From positions 186,001-250,000 of the forward strand of contig MKSX01000027.1 in NCBI GenBank assembly GCA_001897445.1: DNA of 64,000 nucleotides, read 5' to 3'. Made by a program: the position numbers and the translations under genes. This document shows, piece after piece, positions 26,933 to 36,373 of this stretch; within the stretch, counting starts at the first letter, position 1, and each line of letters begins with the position of its first letter. The DNA is from Alphaproteobacteria bacterium 33-17. GTDB taxonomy: Bacteria > Pseudomonadota > Alphaproteobacteria > Rickettsiales > 33-17. Below the pieces are notes generated by a model. The model was not told the DNA's origin. It ran no database searches and worked only from the letters and a program-made list of their open reading frames with translations.

Positions 26933-28894
26933 TTATTTACGATCTGGCACTGATTTCTCAGTCTCAGTAACCACTTTACCAGGTTTATGACCCACTCCTG
27001 TTTCAACACTAGCTTTATGCTTAGATGCAATACCATCAGCCATGCCTTTCACAGTATCCTTGTCATGCTCTGGCAATGAATCAATTACGCTAGTTGAGCG
27101 ACTTTTTGCATGCCCCTTATCAACCGATGGCGCTGACTCATCTGCTGGTGTCATAGCCGCATTTTTAGCCTCTTCTTTAGCTGCTTTCTTTTTATTTTGT
27201 CGAGTTTTTACACCGTCTGCAATTCCCAGACCTACCCCTACCGCTACAACTACTATAGCCAAAGGCCATGCAAAAAGAGCTGTAAGAACAGCCATTGCTG
27301 CCATAGCACCATATACTTTGCCTCTGTTAGATGATTTAAACAAACCATCCTTAGGCTTTTTATCTTTACCCTTTTTGCCACTAGTATCTTGTGACTTATC
27401 AGCTTTGGAATCTTTATCAGCTTCTTTTGGTGCTTTATCTTTTTTTGAATCTTTTGCCAAATCTTCCTTTTTGTCTTCTTCTTTATCAACCTTTGCTTCC
27501 TTAGGTTTTTTAGCTGAAGTCTCTTTTGGCTTAGCAACTTCTGGCTCAGGCTTTTCCTTGACCTCTTCAGCTTCTTTAGCTACAGGCTTTTCGACTGCAA
27601 CTTCTGGTGCTTTGGGTATTTCTCTATCTGACTTATCTTTAGCTTCATTACTCTTTGTTACTGAATTCTCAAGCGTATAATCTATTGCAACACCAATTTT
27701 CTTTGAAAGCTCTGATACTTCAGCAGCGTCAAGACCACTAGCACCCTCCAGAGCCTTACTGTGATTTCGCAGTCTTTGTATGCTACCATATTGTCTTGCC
27801 GCAATTAACTGCGTAGTGTTTAACTCACTTCCATCAACAATAATCTTTTTGTCTTTAATAAGTTTATCTAATTCAATTGAGGCTGATTCAAGGTTAATAT
27901 CTTGTGATATATGCTCAAGTCTTTCTGAGAAAGCAGGGGTGGACAATTTTTTTGCCATATCACCAGTCATTTTTTCCATTCCGCGATAATAAGTAGAGAT
28001 ATTTGTCCCGCCAGCAATTCTGGTTGTTGAATAAAATTGAGCAATATTTTGAGCAAGTTCAGGTGAAAGCTCGCCAGAACCTGCATTTTTAACTTCTTTA
28101 ATTAAAGCTTCTGCAGTTTTAATTCTTGAACTTTGGTTTTGCTTAATACGGGAGTCAAGTTTTTTAACAAATCCGTTATCAACTTTAGCTGCTATGGGCT
28201 TTTTATCTTCGGGCATCTTTAAGTCTGGTTTTTTTACCTCGGCTACTTCTGGATTTGTAGCTTGCTCAGCATTAGACTTTTCAACCTCAACAGCAGAAAT
28301 TGTTGGAGCATTAACAACTTGTGCAGCAGATGATAAATTTTGCTGACCAGTATTTTTAGTTTGAGAAGAAATTTTTTCTGTATTATCAGAGATTCTGTTT
28401 TTAATAGCTTCTAACTTTTCAATGAGTTTCTCTGAAACAGATTTATCTAGCAACGTGGTGTTTTTTAGATATTCCAAGTTTTTATCAATAAAGCTTTGTG
28501 AATTAGCTAAGCTGTTACTTACCATTAACTTCACTGAAATGCTAGCATTTTCATTAGGTTTATTAGGATCAAATACTACAAAACTGTCATTAATATGACC
28601 GTTAATAAGCATTTCATTGTTCATTAACGCTTTATTTTCGGCTATTATATGATAATTTATAATTTCAGTGAGTTCAGTACTATCTATACCTGGATTTTTA
28701 TCAATTATACTTTTTAAATCGTTATTTTTAAAATAATCCATTGCTGGATCTCCATGACATTTGATCATGAGATCAACGAAACCAGCCATAAAATTTTGAT
28801 CCTGAGTATCGATATTTTCAATATATGTTCTTAACTGACCTAAGTTTGCATCCCTATTATTAAACAGTGTATTTTTATCGATATTAGATTTCAT
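26933..28894 (-). CDS. Hypothetical Lys/Glu-rich protein with C-terminal hydrophobic segment, paralogue of the 25524 gene
   Basis: A 653-residue protein. The N-terminal helical domain (about residues 1-175) is shared with the 25524 gene. A second helical domain covers about 245-420. Residues 430-535 are a highly charged, low-complexity stretch of Lys, Glu, Asp and Pro ('KEAEEVKEKPEPEVAKPKE'), almost certainly disordered. A hydrophobic hairpin ('VYGAMAAMAVLTALFAWPLA' and 'IVVVAVGVGLGIADGV') follows near 545-580, and a polar tail ends the protein. The architecture (helical head, disordered linker, hydrophobic hairpin, tail) matches the paralogue with different linkers. No signal peptide; a secreted membrane-targeting effector is one possibility. 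I do not recognise a family. Confidence 0.75.
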   Translation of the reverse strand: MKSNIDKNTLFNNRDANLGQLRTYIENIDTQDQNFMAGFVDLMIKCHGDPAMDYFKNNDLKSIIDKNPGIDSTELTEIINYHIIAENKALMNNEMLINGHINDSFVVFDPNKPNENASISVKLMVSNSLANSQSFIDKNLEYLKNTTLLDKSVSEKLIEKLEAIKNRISDNTEKISSQTKNTGQQNLSSAAQVVNAPTISAVEVEKSNAEQATNPEVAEVKKPDLKMPEDKKPIAAKVDNGFVKKLDSRIKQNQSSRIKTAEALIKEVKNAGSGELSPELAQNIAQFYSTTRIAGGTNISTYYRGMEKMTGDMAKKLSTPAFSERLEHISQDINLESASIELDKLIKDKKIIVDGSELNTTQLIAARQYGSIQRLRNHSKALEGASGLDAAEVSELSKKIGVAIDYTLENSVTKSNEAKDKSDREIPKAPEVAVEKPVAKEAEEVKEKPEPEVAKPKETSAKKPKEAKVDKEEDKKEDLAKDSKKDKAPKEADKDSKADKSQDTSGKKGKDKKPKDGLFKSSNRGKVYGAMAAMAVLTALFAWPLAIVVVAVGVGLGIADGVKTRQNKKKAAKEEAKNAAMTPADESAPSVDKGHAKSRSTSVIDSLPEHDKDTVKGMADGIASKHKASVETGVGHKPGKVVTETEKSVPDRK

Positions 28895-28927
28895 GTTAGT
28901 ACCTATATTAAAAATAAATTAATATTT

Positions 28928-28968
28928 ATACTAACATATAAAAAGGCGATTTTAAATACTTGAATTTT
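28928..28968 (-). promoter_or_regulatory. Conserved upstream element of the 26933 gene
   Basis: The partner of the element at 26826 (37/41 identical). It starts 33 bases before the start codon and, read on the minus strand, has TTTAAA and TAGTAT 17 bases apart. Conservation outside the coding regions suggests shared regulation or a recent duplication. Confidence 0.6.
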
Positions 28969-29016
28969 GCATAAATTTTATTTATTGTAATTTTTGTCAT
29001 AATTACAGTAGGTTAT

Positions 29017-30135
29017 ATGGAGTTATTTTTTAATTTAATACACAATATTTTATCATTTATAGTAATACTTACTATAATAGTTTTTGTTCATGAATATGGT
29101 CATTATAAAGCTGCTTTAATAGTTGGCGTTAGGGTAAAGGCATTCGCAATTGGCATGGGCAAAGAGATTTTCGGCTGGTTTAATAAAAACGGCACAAGAT
29201 TCAAGTTTTGCATTTTACCTATTGGCGGATACGTAAGTTTATTTGGTCAAAATGAATTTCTATCAGAATCAAAATATAATGCCCGAAATTTAAGTGAAGT
29301 AGAAAAAAGCTACGCCTTTGATTTCAAATCAATTCCAGAACGTATATTTATCGTATTTTCAGGACCTTTTGCAAACTTTGTATTAGGGTTTGTTTTGCTA
29401 TTTTTAATCCATATAATTTATGGATATACATATTTTCCTGCGCAAATTGGTAACGTTGTTGATAAATACCCTGCAAAAACAGCAGGACTTAAAGCAGGTG
29501 ATATTATACTTGAAGTAAATGATGAAGTAGTGAAAAACTTTTCAGATATTCAAAATCATATTTTTCTAACCCCTGAAGGTGATACCGTTAAGCTCAAAAT
29601 TGAGCGTAATAATAAGGAAAGAATAATTGAAGTTAAGCCAAAATTTGACGAAATAACCGACGTTGCTGGTTATAAAGTTAAAATCCCAAAGCTTGGCATT
29701 ATTAACAGCAGCCCACAAAAACGTAAGCTATCAATTGTTGAAAATTTACAAAAAAGCGCACATGAAATTGTAAATATGATTACCTCAACATATAAAGGCT
29801 TAAGCCAGATTTTACTTGGTGATAGAAGCCCTAAGGAAATTGGCGGGGTTATTAAAATCGCAGAATATTCAGGAAAATCCACACAAGCAGGTTTTGAAAG
29901 ATTTTTATTATTTATAGTAGCACTTTCGGTTAACTTAGGATTTGTAAACTTACTTCCAATCCCTGGTCTTGATGGCGGATATATTGCGTTATATTTAATA
30001 GAGTCGGTAGTAGGGAAAAACATTTCAGAAGCAATAAGTGGCTATGCCTTAAAAGTTGGTGTTGCTATTATTATAAGTTTGTTTATATTTACAACATATA
30101 ACGATATTTTAGGATTAATAACGAAATTGTTATGA
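29017..30135 (+). CDS. rseP: Site-2 protease RseP (membrane zinc metalloprotease)
   Basis: A 372-residue membrane protease. The zinc motif HEYGH is at residues 25-29 in the first membrane helix. A single PDZ domain (about 120-215) contains 'PAKTAGLKAGDIILEVNDE' after the second helix, and the third zinc ligand lies in 'NLLPIPGLDGGYI' near the C-terminus. E. coli RseP has two PDZ domains; one is usual in alphaproteobacteria. It cleaves anti-sigma factors and leftover signal peptides within the membrane. The gene overlaps bamA by 4 bases (ATGA), the conserved rseP-bamA order of Rickettsiales and other alphaproteobacteria. Confidence 0.95.
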   Translation: MELFFNLIHNILSFIVILTIIVFVHEYGHYKAALIVGVRVKAFAIGMGKEIFGWFNKNGTRFKFCILPIGGYVSLFGQNEFLSESKYNARNLSEVEKSYAFDFKSIPERIFIVFSGPFANFVLGFVLLFLIHIIYGYTYFPAQIGNVVDKYPAKTAGLKAGDIILEVNDEVVKNFSDIQNHIFLTPEGDTVKLKIERNNKERIIEVKPKFDEITDVAGYKVKIPKLGIINSSPQKRKLSIVENLQKSAHEIVNMITSTYKGLSQILLGDRSPKEIGGVIKIAEYSGKSTQAGFERFLLFIVALSVNLGFVNLLPIPGLDGGYIALYLIESVVGKNISEAISGYALKVGVAIIISLFIFTTYNDILGLITKLL

Positions 30136-32399
30136 TTAAACGCACCATTATTTTATTATCTTTACTCAGCACATCTGCAAACTGTTACGCAAGCGTAATT
30201 GTTAAGGGTAACAAGCGGGTTGACGCTGATACTATTCTAGTTCATGGCGGCATTAATGTTGCTAACAGGAATGCTAAACTTGATGAAAGTCAAATTGATA
30301 TTGCAATTAAAAAGCTATATGAAACTGGTCTTTTTAAGAAAATTTCGGCAAGCAATTCTGCAAATGATACAATCATCAATGTTGAAGAAAATCCAATGAT
30401 TCATACCCTTGTTATTGAGGGTAATCGCAGGATTAAAAACGAAGAGATTTTGCCTGAACTTATTCTTAGTGAACGCTCTATATACAATATTCTTAAAGTA
30501 CAAAAAGATGTTGAAACTATCCAGCGTTTATATCAAAAGACAAGCCGTTACGCAGTAAAAGTTCATCCGAAAATTATTGAACTTCCTGGTAATAAAGTGA
30601 ATTTAGTTTACGAAATTACAGAAGGCGGAAGAACTTTAATTGGTAATATACATTTTGTAGGCAACAGTGTTGTTAGCAATGGTAAACTTAAAGATGTCAT
30701 AAACTCTAAGGAAGATGCCCTCTTCCGTTTTTTCAGTACAGGTCCAAGCTTTGATATTGATAAAGTAAATTACGATAAAGAACTGATCACCAGATTCTAT
30801 CAATCCAGAGGCTACGCCGATGTTGAAATAAAAACTCCGGTAGTAGAACTTGATTCTAACCAAAACTGCTTTGATGTAACGTTTATCATCAACGAAGGTA
30901 AGCAATATAAATTTGGCGATATATCGATTGAAAGTGAAATTGAAGCTGTTAATGCTGAGAACCTCAAAAAATTTGCAAAAGTTAGAAAAGGCTCCACTTT
31001 TGACAATACTGAAATTGAAGATATAACTCAAAAAATTACTGATTACTTAGGGGATCAGGGCTTTGCCTTTGTTGACGTTGAGCCAGAGATGGATAAAACA
31101 GAAGACACCATTAATATAAAATTGATCATTAGAAATGCACCTAAATATTACGTAAATAAAATTAATATTAAAGGCAACCTTCGCACTTATGATAAAGTTA
31201 TAAGACGTGAAATGAAGGTGACAGAAGGTGATGCATTTAAAGCTTCAGAAATTACTGCTGCTGAACAAAAAATTAAAGACCTAGATTTCTTTGAAACAGT
31301 TGAAGTTGATATTAAACCACTTGAAAGATCGGAAGATAAAGTAGACATTGATGTTGAAGTAAAAGAAAAATCAACAGGTTCTATGAACTTTGCTGTTGGT
31401 ATATCTGACTTACAGGGTGCGGTTGCTAAAATTGTTTATAGTGAAAGTAACTTCACGGGTCGCGGTCAAAAAATCAGACTTTCAGCTACTAAAACTAAGC
31501 GTGATACTGATTTCGAGCTTAATTTTACAGAGCCATACTTTTTAGATTATGACTTATCAACTGGGTTTGATGCCGACAACTTATTTAAAGATAAAAGCAA
31601 AGAACGTAGTTTCACAAGCCATACCAGAAGCTTTAGCCTAAGAGCTGGATATGACTTAACAGATCATTTATCGCATGCTTTATATTACAAAATACGTAAA
31701 GAGAAAATTGGTGACCTTGATAATAATGCGTCTATTTTATTACGTGAGCAACAAGGTGATAATACATTATCTGTAATCGGTCATGGATTTAACTTTAATA
31801 CATTAGATAGTAAAGTTTACCCTACTAAAGGCTTAAATATATCTTTATCACAGGATCTTGCGGGGCTTGGTGGCTCTACTGCATTTATGCGACATGAATT
31901 TAAATCTTCTGCATATGTTCCAGTTTACAAAGAGGACGTAGTTTTACAACTTACAGCAAGTGCAGGTCAGGTAAACTCCATCAGAGACAAAAAGATTCTT
32001 GCAACAGAAAGATACTTCTTAGGTGGCGACACAGTTAGAGGCTTCAAAGATTATGGCTTTGGTCCAAGAGATAAAACTACAGGAGAAGCACTTGGTGGTA
32101 ATGCATTCTATAGTGCTAAAGCCCAGCTTTCTTTCCCTATCGGTCTTCCAAAAGAGCTTGATGTTAAAGGCTTAGTATTCTCTGACTTTGGTTCACTTTA
32201 TAAACTTGATTATAAAAATTATGCATTTGGTACAAGAAGCTCTGTTAACGACACTAACCGCCTTAGAGCATCGTTTGGTACAGGTTTAATATGGAATTCA
32301 CCAGCAGGTGCTATTTCTGTAAGCCTTGCAAATCCGTTTAAGAAAGAACACTTTGATAAAGAAAGAAAGTTCAGATTCTCAATTTTATCTGAGTTTTAA
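30132..32399 (+). CDS. bamA: Outer-membrane protein assembly factor BamA
   Basis: A 755-residue protein with a signal peptide (about residues 1-20, 'TIILLSLLSTSANCYA'), five POTRA domains (about 21-420, with repeated 'G--R----I' openings such as 'IVKGNKRVDADTI', 'IEGNRRIKNEEIL' and 'IKGNLRTYDKVIRRE'), and an Omp85 barrel with the loop-6 motif 'VRGF' (in 'GGDTVRGFKDYGFGP') and a C-terminal F ('FSILSEF'). BamA inserts beta-barrel proteins into the outer membrane. It is translationally coupled to rseP; skp, lpxD and fabZ, often next, are not here. Confidence 0.97.
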   Translation: MIKRTIILLSLLSTSANCYASVIVKGNKRVDADTILVHGGINVANRNAKLDESQIDIAIKKLYETGLFKKISASNSANDTIINVEENPMIHTLVIEGNRRIKNEEILPELILSERSIYNILKVQKDVETIQRLYQKTSRYAVKVHPKIIELPGNKVNLVYEITEGGRTLIGNIHFVGNSVVSNGKLKDVINSKEDALFRFFSTGPSFDIDKVNYDKELITRFYQSRGYADVEIKTPVVELDSNQNCFDVTFIINEGKQYKFGDISIESEIEAVNAENLKKFAKVRKGSTFDNTEIEDITQKITDYLGDQGFAFVDVEPEMDKTEDTINIKLIIRNAPKYYVNKINIKGNLRTYDKVIRREMKVTEGDAFKASEITAAEQKIKDLDFFETVEVDIKPLERSEDKVDIDVEVKEKSTGSMNFAVGISDLQGAVAKIVYSESNFTGRGQKIRLSATKTKRDTDFELNFTEPYFLDYDLSTGFDADNLFKDKSKERSFTSHTRSFSLRAGYDLTDHLSHALYYKIRKEKIGDLDNNASILLREQQGDNTLSVIGHGFNFNTLDSKVYPTKGLNISLSQDLAGLGGSTAFMRHEFKSSAYVPVYKEDVVLQLTASAGQVNSIRDKKILATERYFLGGDTVRGFKDYGFGPRDKTTGEALGGNAFYSAKAQLSFPIGLPKELDVKGLVFSDFGSLYKLDYKNYAFGTRSSVNDTNRLRASFGTGLIWNSPAGAISVSLANPFKKEHFDKERKFRFSILSEF

Positions 32400-32407
32400 T
32401 TATATTT

Positions 32408-32444
32408 ATACTACTATGCGGGATCAATTGCCATATGGTAGTAT
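32408..32444 (+). terminator. Hairpin after bamA
   Basis: ATACTAC (32408-32414) pairs with GTAGTAT (32438-32444), and inner bases TATG/CATA extend the stem past a small bulge. There is no T run, so this is an imperfect terminator or a processed mRNA end. Confidence 0.4.
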
Positions 32445-32788
32445 AGTTAGAATTCAATGTGGCGCTTATATTTAGACAATGCCAAGCATTGTTATGTAAT
32501 TTTTTATATGGCGAAAAACAATAAAAATTCTTCCGCATAATTTTTTTAAACTTGTAGTCCTTTCTTTTGATAATATTTAAGAAAATAATCTAAATTTTCA
32601 TACCTATATAGAAATTTAGTTGCTTTTATAAATATAGCACCAGAGTATTTTCTGCCTTCAGACACACTTTAATACACAACAAAGTTTATGCTTAAAATCA
32701 ATTAGGTTGAATTTTCACAGAAATAATGAGAACATGTAGCAAAATTTATATTTTTTATTTTATTAAGGTGCAAGAAGCAACTAATGAC

Positions 32789-32848
32789 ACGTAGTAAAAC
32801 CTACATGAGTGAGGAAGCAACGCCGCACATAATTACAAATTACGAATC
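32789..32848. repeat. Dispersed repeat, family B
   Basis: The sequence has ATGAGTGAGGAAGCAACG followed by CATAATTAC-AATTACGAATC. Related sequence with ATGAGTGAGGAAATGACG occurs at 34903, and the second half recurs near 61030. All copies are intergenic. Confidence 0.55.
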
Positions 32849-32891
32849 TATAATATAGTCTTTTAATTTTATAATGTGAGTTTAGATAAAA

Positions 32892-34832
32892 TTATTTTAT
32901 CAATGACAATCTTTTATGCATTTCTATAATGCCTTCAACCACTTTAGGATCTGCAAGAGTTGAAGTATCACCTATTTGACTATATTCACCTTCAGCAATT
33001 TTCCGCAATATTCTGCGCATAATTTTGCCTGACCTTGTCTTAGGAAGATCTGCACATATTAAAATAATATCAGGCGTTATTATAGCACCTAATATTTTGC
33101 GCACCCATGCTTTAAGCTGATTGCCTAAATTCTCATCAGCTTCAAAACCTTGTTTTAAAACCACATAGCAAAATATGCCCTGCCCCTTAATTTCATGTGG
33201 GTATCCTACTACAGCCGATTCTGCGACCTTTGCGTGGGTTATAAATGCACTTTCGACTTCAGCTGTACCAATTCTATGACCTGAAACGTTTATAACATCG
33301 TCAACCCTACCTGTTATCCAGTAATATCCATCTGCGTCACGTTTAGCGCCATCACCAGAAAAATACGTATTTTTAAATGATGCAAAATATGTAGTATAAA
33401 AGCGATTATGATCGCCTAAAATTGTTCTTGCCTGACCCGGCCATGAATTTTTAATGCAAAGATTACCCTCGCCGCTTCCGATAACCTCTTTTCCTTCGTT
33501 ATCAAATAACACTGGCTCAACACCAAAAAATGGTTTGGTTGCAGAACCTGGTTTTAAATCTCTTGCTCCAATTAACGGTGTAATCAGAATACCACCTGTT
33601 TCAGTTTGCCACCACGTATCTACTATTGGGCAACGTGAATTACCTGCTACTTTATATAACCATAGCCATGCCTCGGGGTTAATAGGTTCGCCAACGGAAC
33701 CCAGCACTCTTAAAGTATTACGTGAGGTTTTTTTAACAAAATCATCACCCTCTTTCATAAGGCTTCTAACTAATGTTGGGGCGGTATATAAAATTGATAC
33801 TTTATATTTATCAACTATTTGCCAAATTCTTGAATAATCAGGATAAGATGGAACACCCTCAAATACAACTGAAGTCGCAGCGTTTGTAAGTGGACCATAA
33901 ACCACGTATGAATGCCCTGTTATCCAGCCGATATCTGCTGTTGACCAGTATACGTCTTCATGTTTATAGTCGAATATATATTTATGAGTCATCGCCGCAT
34001 AAACTAGATAGCCACCTGTAGTATGAACTATTCCTTTTGGCTTATTGGTTGATCCTGATGTATACAGAATAAATAGCTGATCCTCAGCATTCATATGTTC
34101 AGGGTCACAATTTGCATTGCTATCAACCTGAATGCTTTCCATTAGAATATCTTTGGAACCTAGCTTAATTTCAACTTCAGAATTTTTAAATACTAAAACC
34201 TTTTCTATTTGCGTATCTTTTATAGCTTCATCAACGCTGGCTTTAAGCTGCACTTTTTTACCAGCTCTATGTGATACATCTGAAGTTATAATATATTTTG
34301 CCTTAGTATCTAAAATACGGTCTTTAAGAGCATTGGGAGAAAACCCTGCGAATACCACAGAAATTACCGCTCCAATCCTTGCACATGCAAGCATTGTATA
34401 TATCGCATCTAAAGTCATTGGCATGTATATAACAACTATATCGCCTTTTTTCACTCCAACAGCCTTTAATTTAAGAGCTACTTCTACAACAGACTTGTAT
34501 AAGTCATTATAAGTTATTGACTTTGACTTACTGCCATCATCGCTTTCAAAATAATATGCAATTTTATTGCCATGCTTGTTTAAATGACGATCAACGCAAT
34601 TATAACAAACGTTTAAAGTACCATCTTCAAACCATTTTATGTGTAGGTCATTTTCACTGAAATTTGCATCGCTAATTTTTGTTGGTTTTTTATACCAAGA
34701 TACAATATCAGATGCATTTGCCCAGAATTTTTCAGGGTTTTCCACCGATTCTTTATACATTTCGTCATAAAGTTTGCGGCTTATATGTGCTTTTTGTTCA
34801 ATATCAGAATTTACATGAAAAATCTCAGTCAT
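32892..34832 (-). CDS. acs: Acetyl-coenzyme A synthetase
   Basis: A 646-residue ANL-superfamily enzyme of normal Acs length (E. coli 652). The ATP-binding P-loop 'LYTSGSTNKPKGIVHTTGG' (about residues 256-274), 'DTWWQTETGGILITP' (about 400-414), 'YWITGRVDDVINVSGHRIGT' and the C-terminal 'KTRSGKIMRRILRK', whose lysine is acetylated in other bacteria, are all present. It activates acetate with ATP and CoA to acetyl-CoA. The protein looks complete. The MHS-type transporter upstream on the same strand might supply a carboxylate, but the 118-base gap contains a hairpin and repeat. Confidence 0.97.
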   Translation of the reverse strand: MTEIFHVNSDIEQKAHISRKLYDEMYKESVENPEKFWANASDIVSWYKKPTKISDANFSENDLHIKWFEDGTLNVCYNCVDRHLNKHGNKIAYYFESDDGSKSKSITYNDLYKSVVEVALKLKAVGVKKGDIVVIYMPMTLDAIYTMLACARIGAVISVVFAGFSPNALKDRILDTKAKYIITSDVSHRAGKKVQLKASVDEAIKDTQIEKVLVFKNSEVEIKLGSKDILMESIQVDSNANCDPEHMNAEDQLFILYTSGSTNKPKGIVHTTGGYLVYAAMTHKYIFDYKHEDVYWSTADIGWITGHSYVVYGPLTNAATSVVFEGVPSYPDYSRIWQIVDKYKVSILYTAPTLVRSLMKEGDDFVKKTSRNTLRVLGSVGEPINPEAWLWLYKVAGNSRCPIVDTWWQTETGGILITPLIGARDLKPGSATKPFFGVEPVLFDNEGKEVIGSGEGNLCIKNSWPGQARTILGDHNRFYTTYFASFKNTYFSGDGAKRDADGYYWITGRVDDVINVSGHRIGTAEVESAFITHAKVAESAVVGYPHEIKGQGIFCYVVLKQGFEADENLGNQLKAWVRKILGAIITPDIILICADLPKTRSGKIMRRILRKIAEGEYSQIGDTSTLADPKVVEGIIEMHKRLSLIK

Positions 34833-34870
34833 AACTGTACCATATAGTAATTGCAGTTGGATTGTAGTTT

Positions 34871-34935
34871 AGGAATAACGAACGATGTGTAGTTATTCCT
34901 ATATGAGTGAGGAAATGACGCATATTACGATTCAA
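34871..34935. repeat. Hairpin plus dispersed repeat family B between the transporter and acs
   Basis: AGGAATAAC (34871-34879) and GTTATTCCT (34892-34900) form a perfect 9-bp stem with a 12-base loop. Directly after follows ATATGAGTGAGGAAATGACGC, related to 32803-32822. The hairpin could end the transporter transcript or stabilise it; there is no T run. Confidence 0.55.
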
Positions 34936-34950
34936 ATCCAATTACTAAAA

Positions 34951-36204
34951 CTATGCCAAAGCTGCTTTTCTACGATCTTCTAGGTAATATATGGCAATCA
35001 TCGATATTACAGAGAATGTCATAATATAGAATGCTAATGACTCTTTTACACCAGTATATTCAATTAAATATGTTGCAACCATTGGAACAGTTCCGCCAAA
35101 TAAAGCTGCGGAAATATTATATGATAGTGCAACGCCTGTGTATCTTACGCTTGTAGGAAAAAGTTCCACTAAAATTGTAGGAATTGGTGACATATAAAGC
35201 GATACTAATAAACCGAATACCAGCTGCCCTAAGAATGCAGGAAAGAAGTCTGCGCTTTGTAGTAAAATAAAGCATGGATATGATAAAAACAAGAATCCAA
35301 GCGCGCCCATTCTAATTACAGTTTTTCTGCCAATCACATCTGATAAATGCCCCACTACTGGAATAAACGCAGTAGCAATTAGCATAGTGACAGTATTGAT
35401 AACAGATGCCTGTTCAATTGGCTTGTGTGCAACTGATGTCATGAAATTCTTCATGAAGCTAACAAAAGTGTAGAAAGGCACAGTTACAGTTAAATATAAG
35501 CAAATAGCAGTAATTAACTGATTTGGATATTCCTTTAATACTTTTCTTGTTGGAGCTTTTGCAATCTCACCATTATTTTTAGCATTTTCGTATTTAGGGC
35601 TTTCATGTAAGTTTGATCTAATATAAAGACCAATGAAACCAATTACTAAACCAATAGCAAATGGAATTCTCCATCCCCAGCTATTAAATGCTTCAGGTGA
35701 CATTGCGTTTGCAAACATTGCAGCAACAGCAGATCCAACTAAAATACCAAGATTCATACTAAACATTGCAGTACTTCCTGCTAAGCCTCTTCTGTGGTCA
35801 GGTGCATGCTCAACAACAAACGCAATAGATCCACTAAACTCACCACCAAGTGATAGCCCTTGTAAAAGCCTGATAACTACTAAGCAAATAGGCGCAATTA
35901 TGCCTATTTCAGCATAACTTGGAAGAATTGCAATACATGCTGTAGGAATTGCCATTGTCAAAATCGAAATTGATAAAGCAAGTCTTCTGCCGTATTTATC
36001 ACCAATATACCCAAATAAAATAGCACCAAGTGGTCTCATGAAGAAGCCGGCAGCAAATGTTGCATAGGTTGCCATTTTTGATAAGAAAGCGTCTTCCGCA
36101 GGGAAATAAAGGCGGCTAATAATTTCTATGAAATGAACGTATAATGCAAAATCATACCATTCTAAAGCGTTACCAATAATACCCGCTGTTACCACTTTTC
36201 TCAT
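34951..36204 (-). CDS. MFS transporter, metabolite:H+ symporter (ProP-like) family
   Basis: A 417-residue protein with twelve hydrophobic segments. Signature pieces of the MHS family are visible: 'GNALEWYDFALY' (about residues 11-22), 'RPLGAILFGYIGDKYGRR' (about 57-74) and 'LLQGLSLGGEFSGSIAFVVEHAP' (about 113-135). Members import osmolytes or carboxylates (proline/betaine, alpha-ketoglutarate, citrate) with protons; the Rickettsiaceae carry many. The substrate cannot be told from sequence alone. It lies upstream of acs on the same strand. Confidence 0.9.
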   Translation of the reverse strand: MRKVVTAGIIGNALEWYDFALYVHFIEIISRLYFPAEDAFLSKMATYATFAAGFFMRPLGAILFGYIGDKYGRRLALSISILTMAIPTACIAILPSYAEIGIIAPICLVVIRLLQGLSLGGEFSGSIAFVVEHAPDHRRGLAGSTAMFSMNLGILVGSAVAAMFANAMSPEAFNSWGWRIPFAIGLVIGFIGLYIRSNLHESPKYENAKNNGEIAKAPTRKVLKEYPNQLITAICLYLTVTVPFYTFVSFMKNFMTSVAHKPIEQASVINTVTMLIATAFIPVVGHLSDVIGRKTVIRMGALGFLFLSYPCFILLQSADFFPAFLGQLVFGLLVSLYMSPIPTILVELFPTSVRYTGVALSYNISAALFGGTVPMVATYLIEYTGVKESLAFYIMTFSVISMIAIYYLEDRRKAALA

Positions 36205-36321
36205 GTGACACCCTATCTTAAAATTTTAGCCCTGAAAATAAGACTGTATATTTAATAAAAAAAGTATTTTATAACTTTAGTCAAGGTTATTTTTAAACTA
36301 TGAATTGAAAATTTTAAAAAC

Positions 36322-36354
36322 AAAAAAGCGCAAAAGTGAATTTTGCGCTTTTTT
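36322..36354 (-). terminator. Strong rho-independent terminator of the symporter-kinase gene
   Basis: A perfect 14-bp stem, AAAAAAGCGCAAAA (36322-36335) with TTTTGCGCTTTTTT (36341-36354), has a five-base loop and A/T runs on both sides, so it can act on either strand. It lies 20 bases past the stop of the 36374 gene on the minus strand. Confidence 0.9.
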
Positions 36355-36373
36355 CAGGGTTTTAAGTGCCAGC

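Larger units (their letters stand above)
32400..32891. other. Non-coding region between bamA and acs
   Basis: No convincing gene. The left end holds the hairpin after bamA, and the right end (32789-32848) a copy of dispersed repeat family B. On the minus strand a 39-residue open stretch with a GTG start (32546-32665) has protein-like composition ('GAIFIKATKFLYRYENLDYF') and could be the remnant of a lost gene, but it is too short to support. Confidence 0.45.

Noticed and set aside
27042..27680. 212-codon open frame on the plus strand opposite the 26933 gene
   Set aside because: It is antisense to the low-complexity Lys/Glu segment and yields Ser/Leu/Ala-rich translation typical of a shadow frame.
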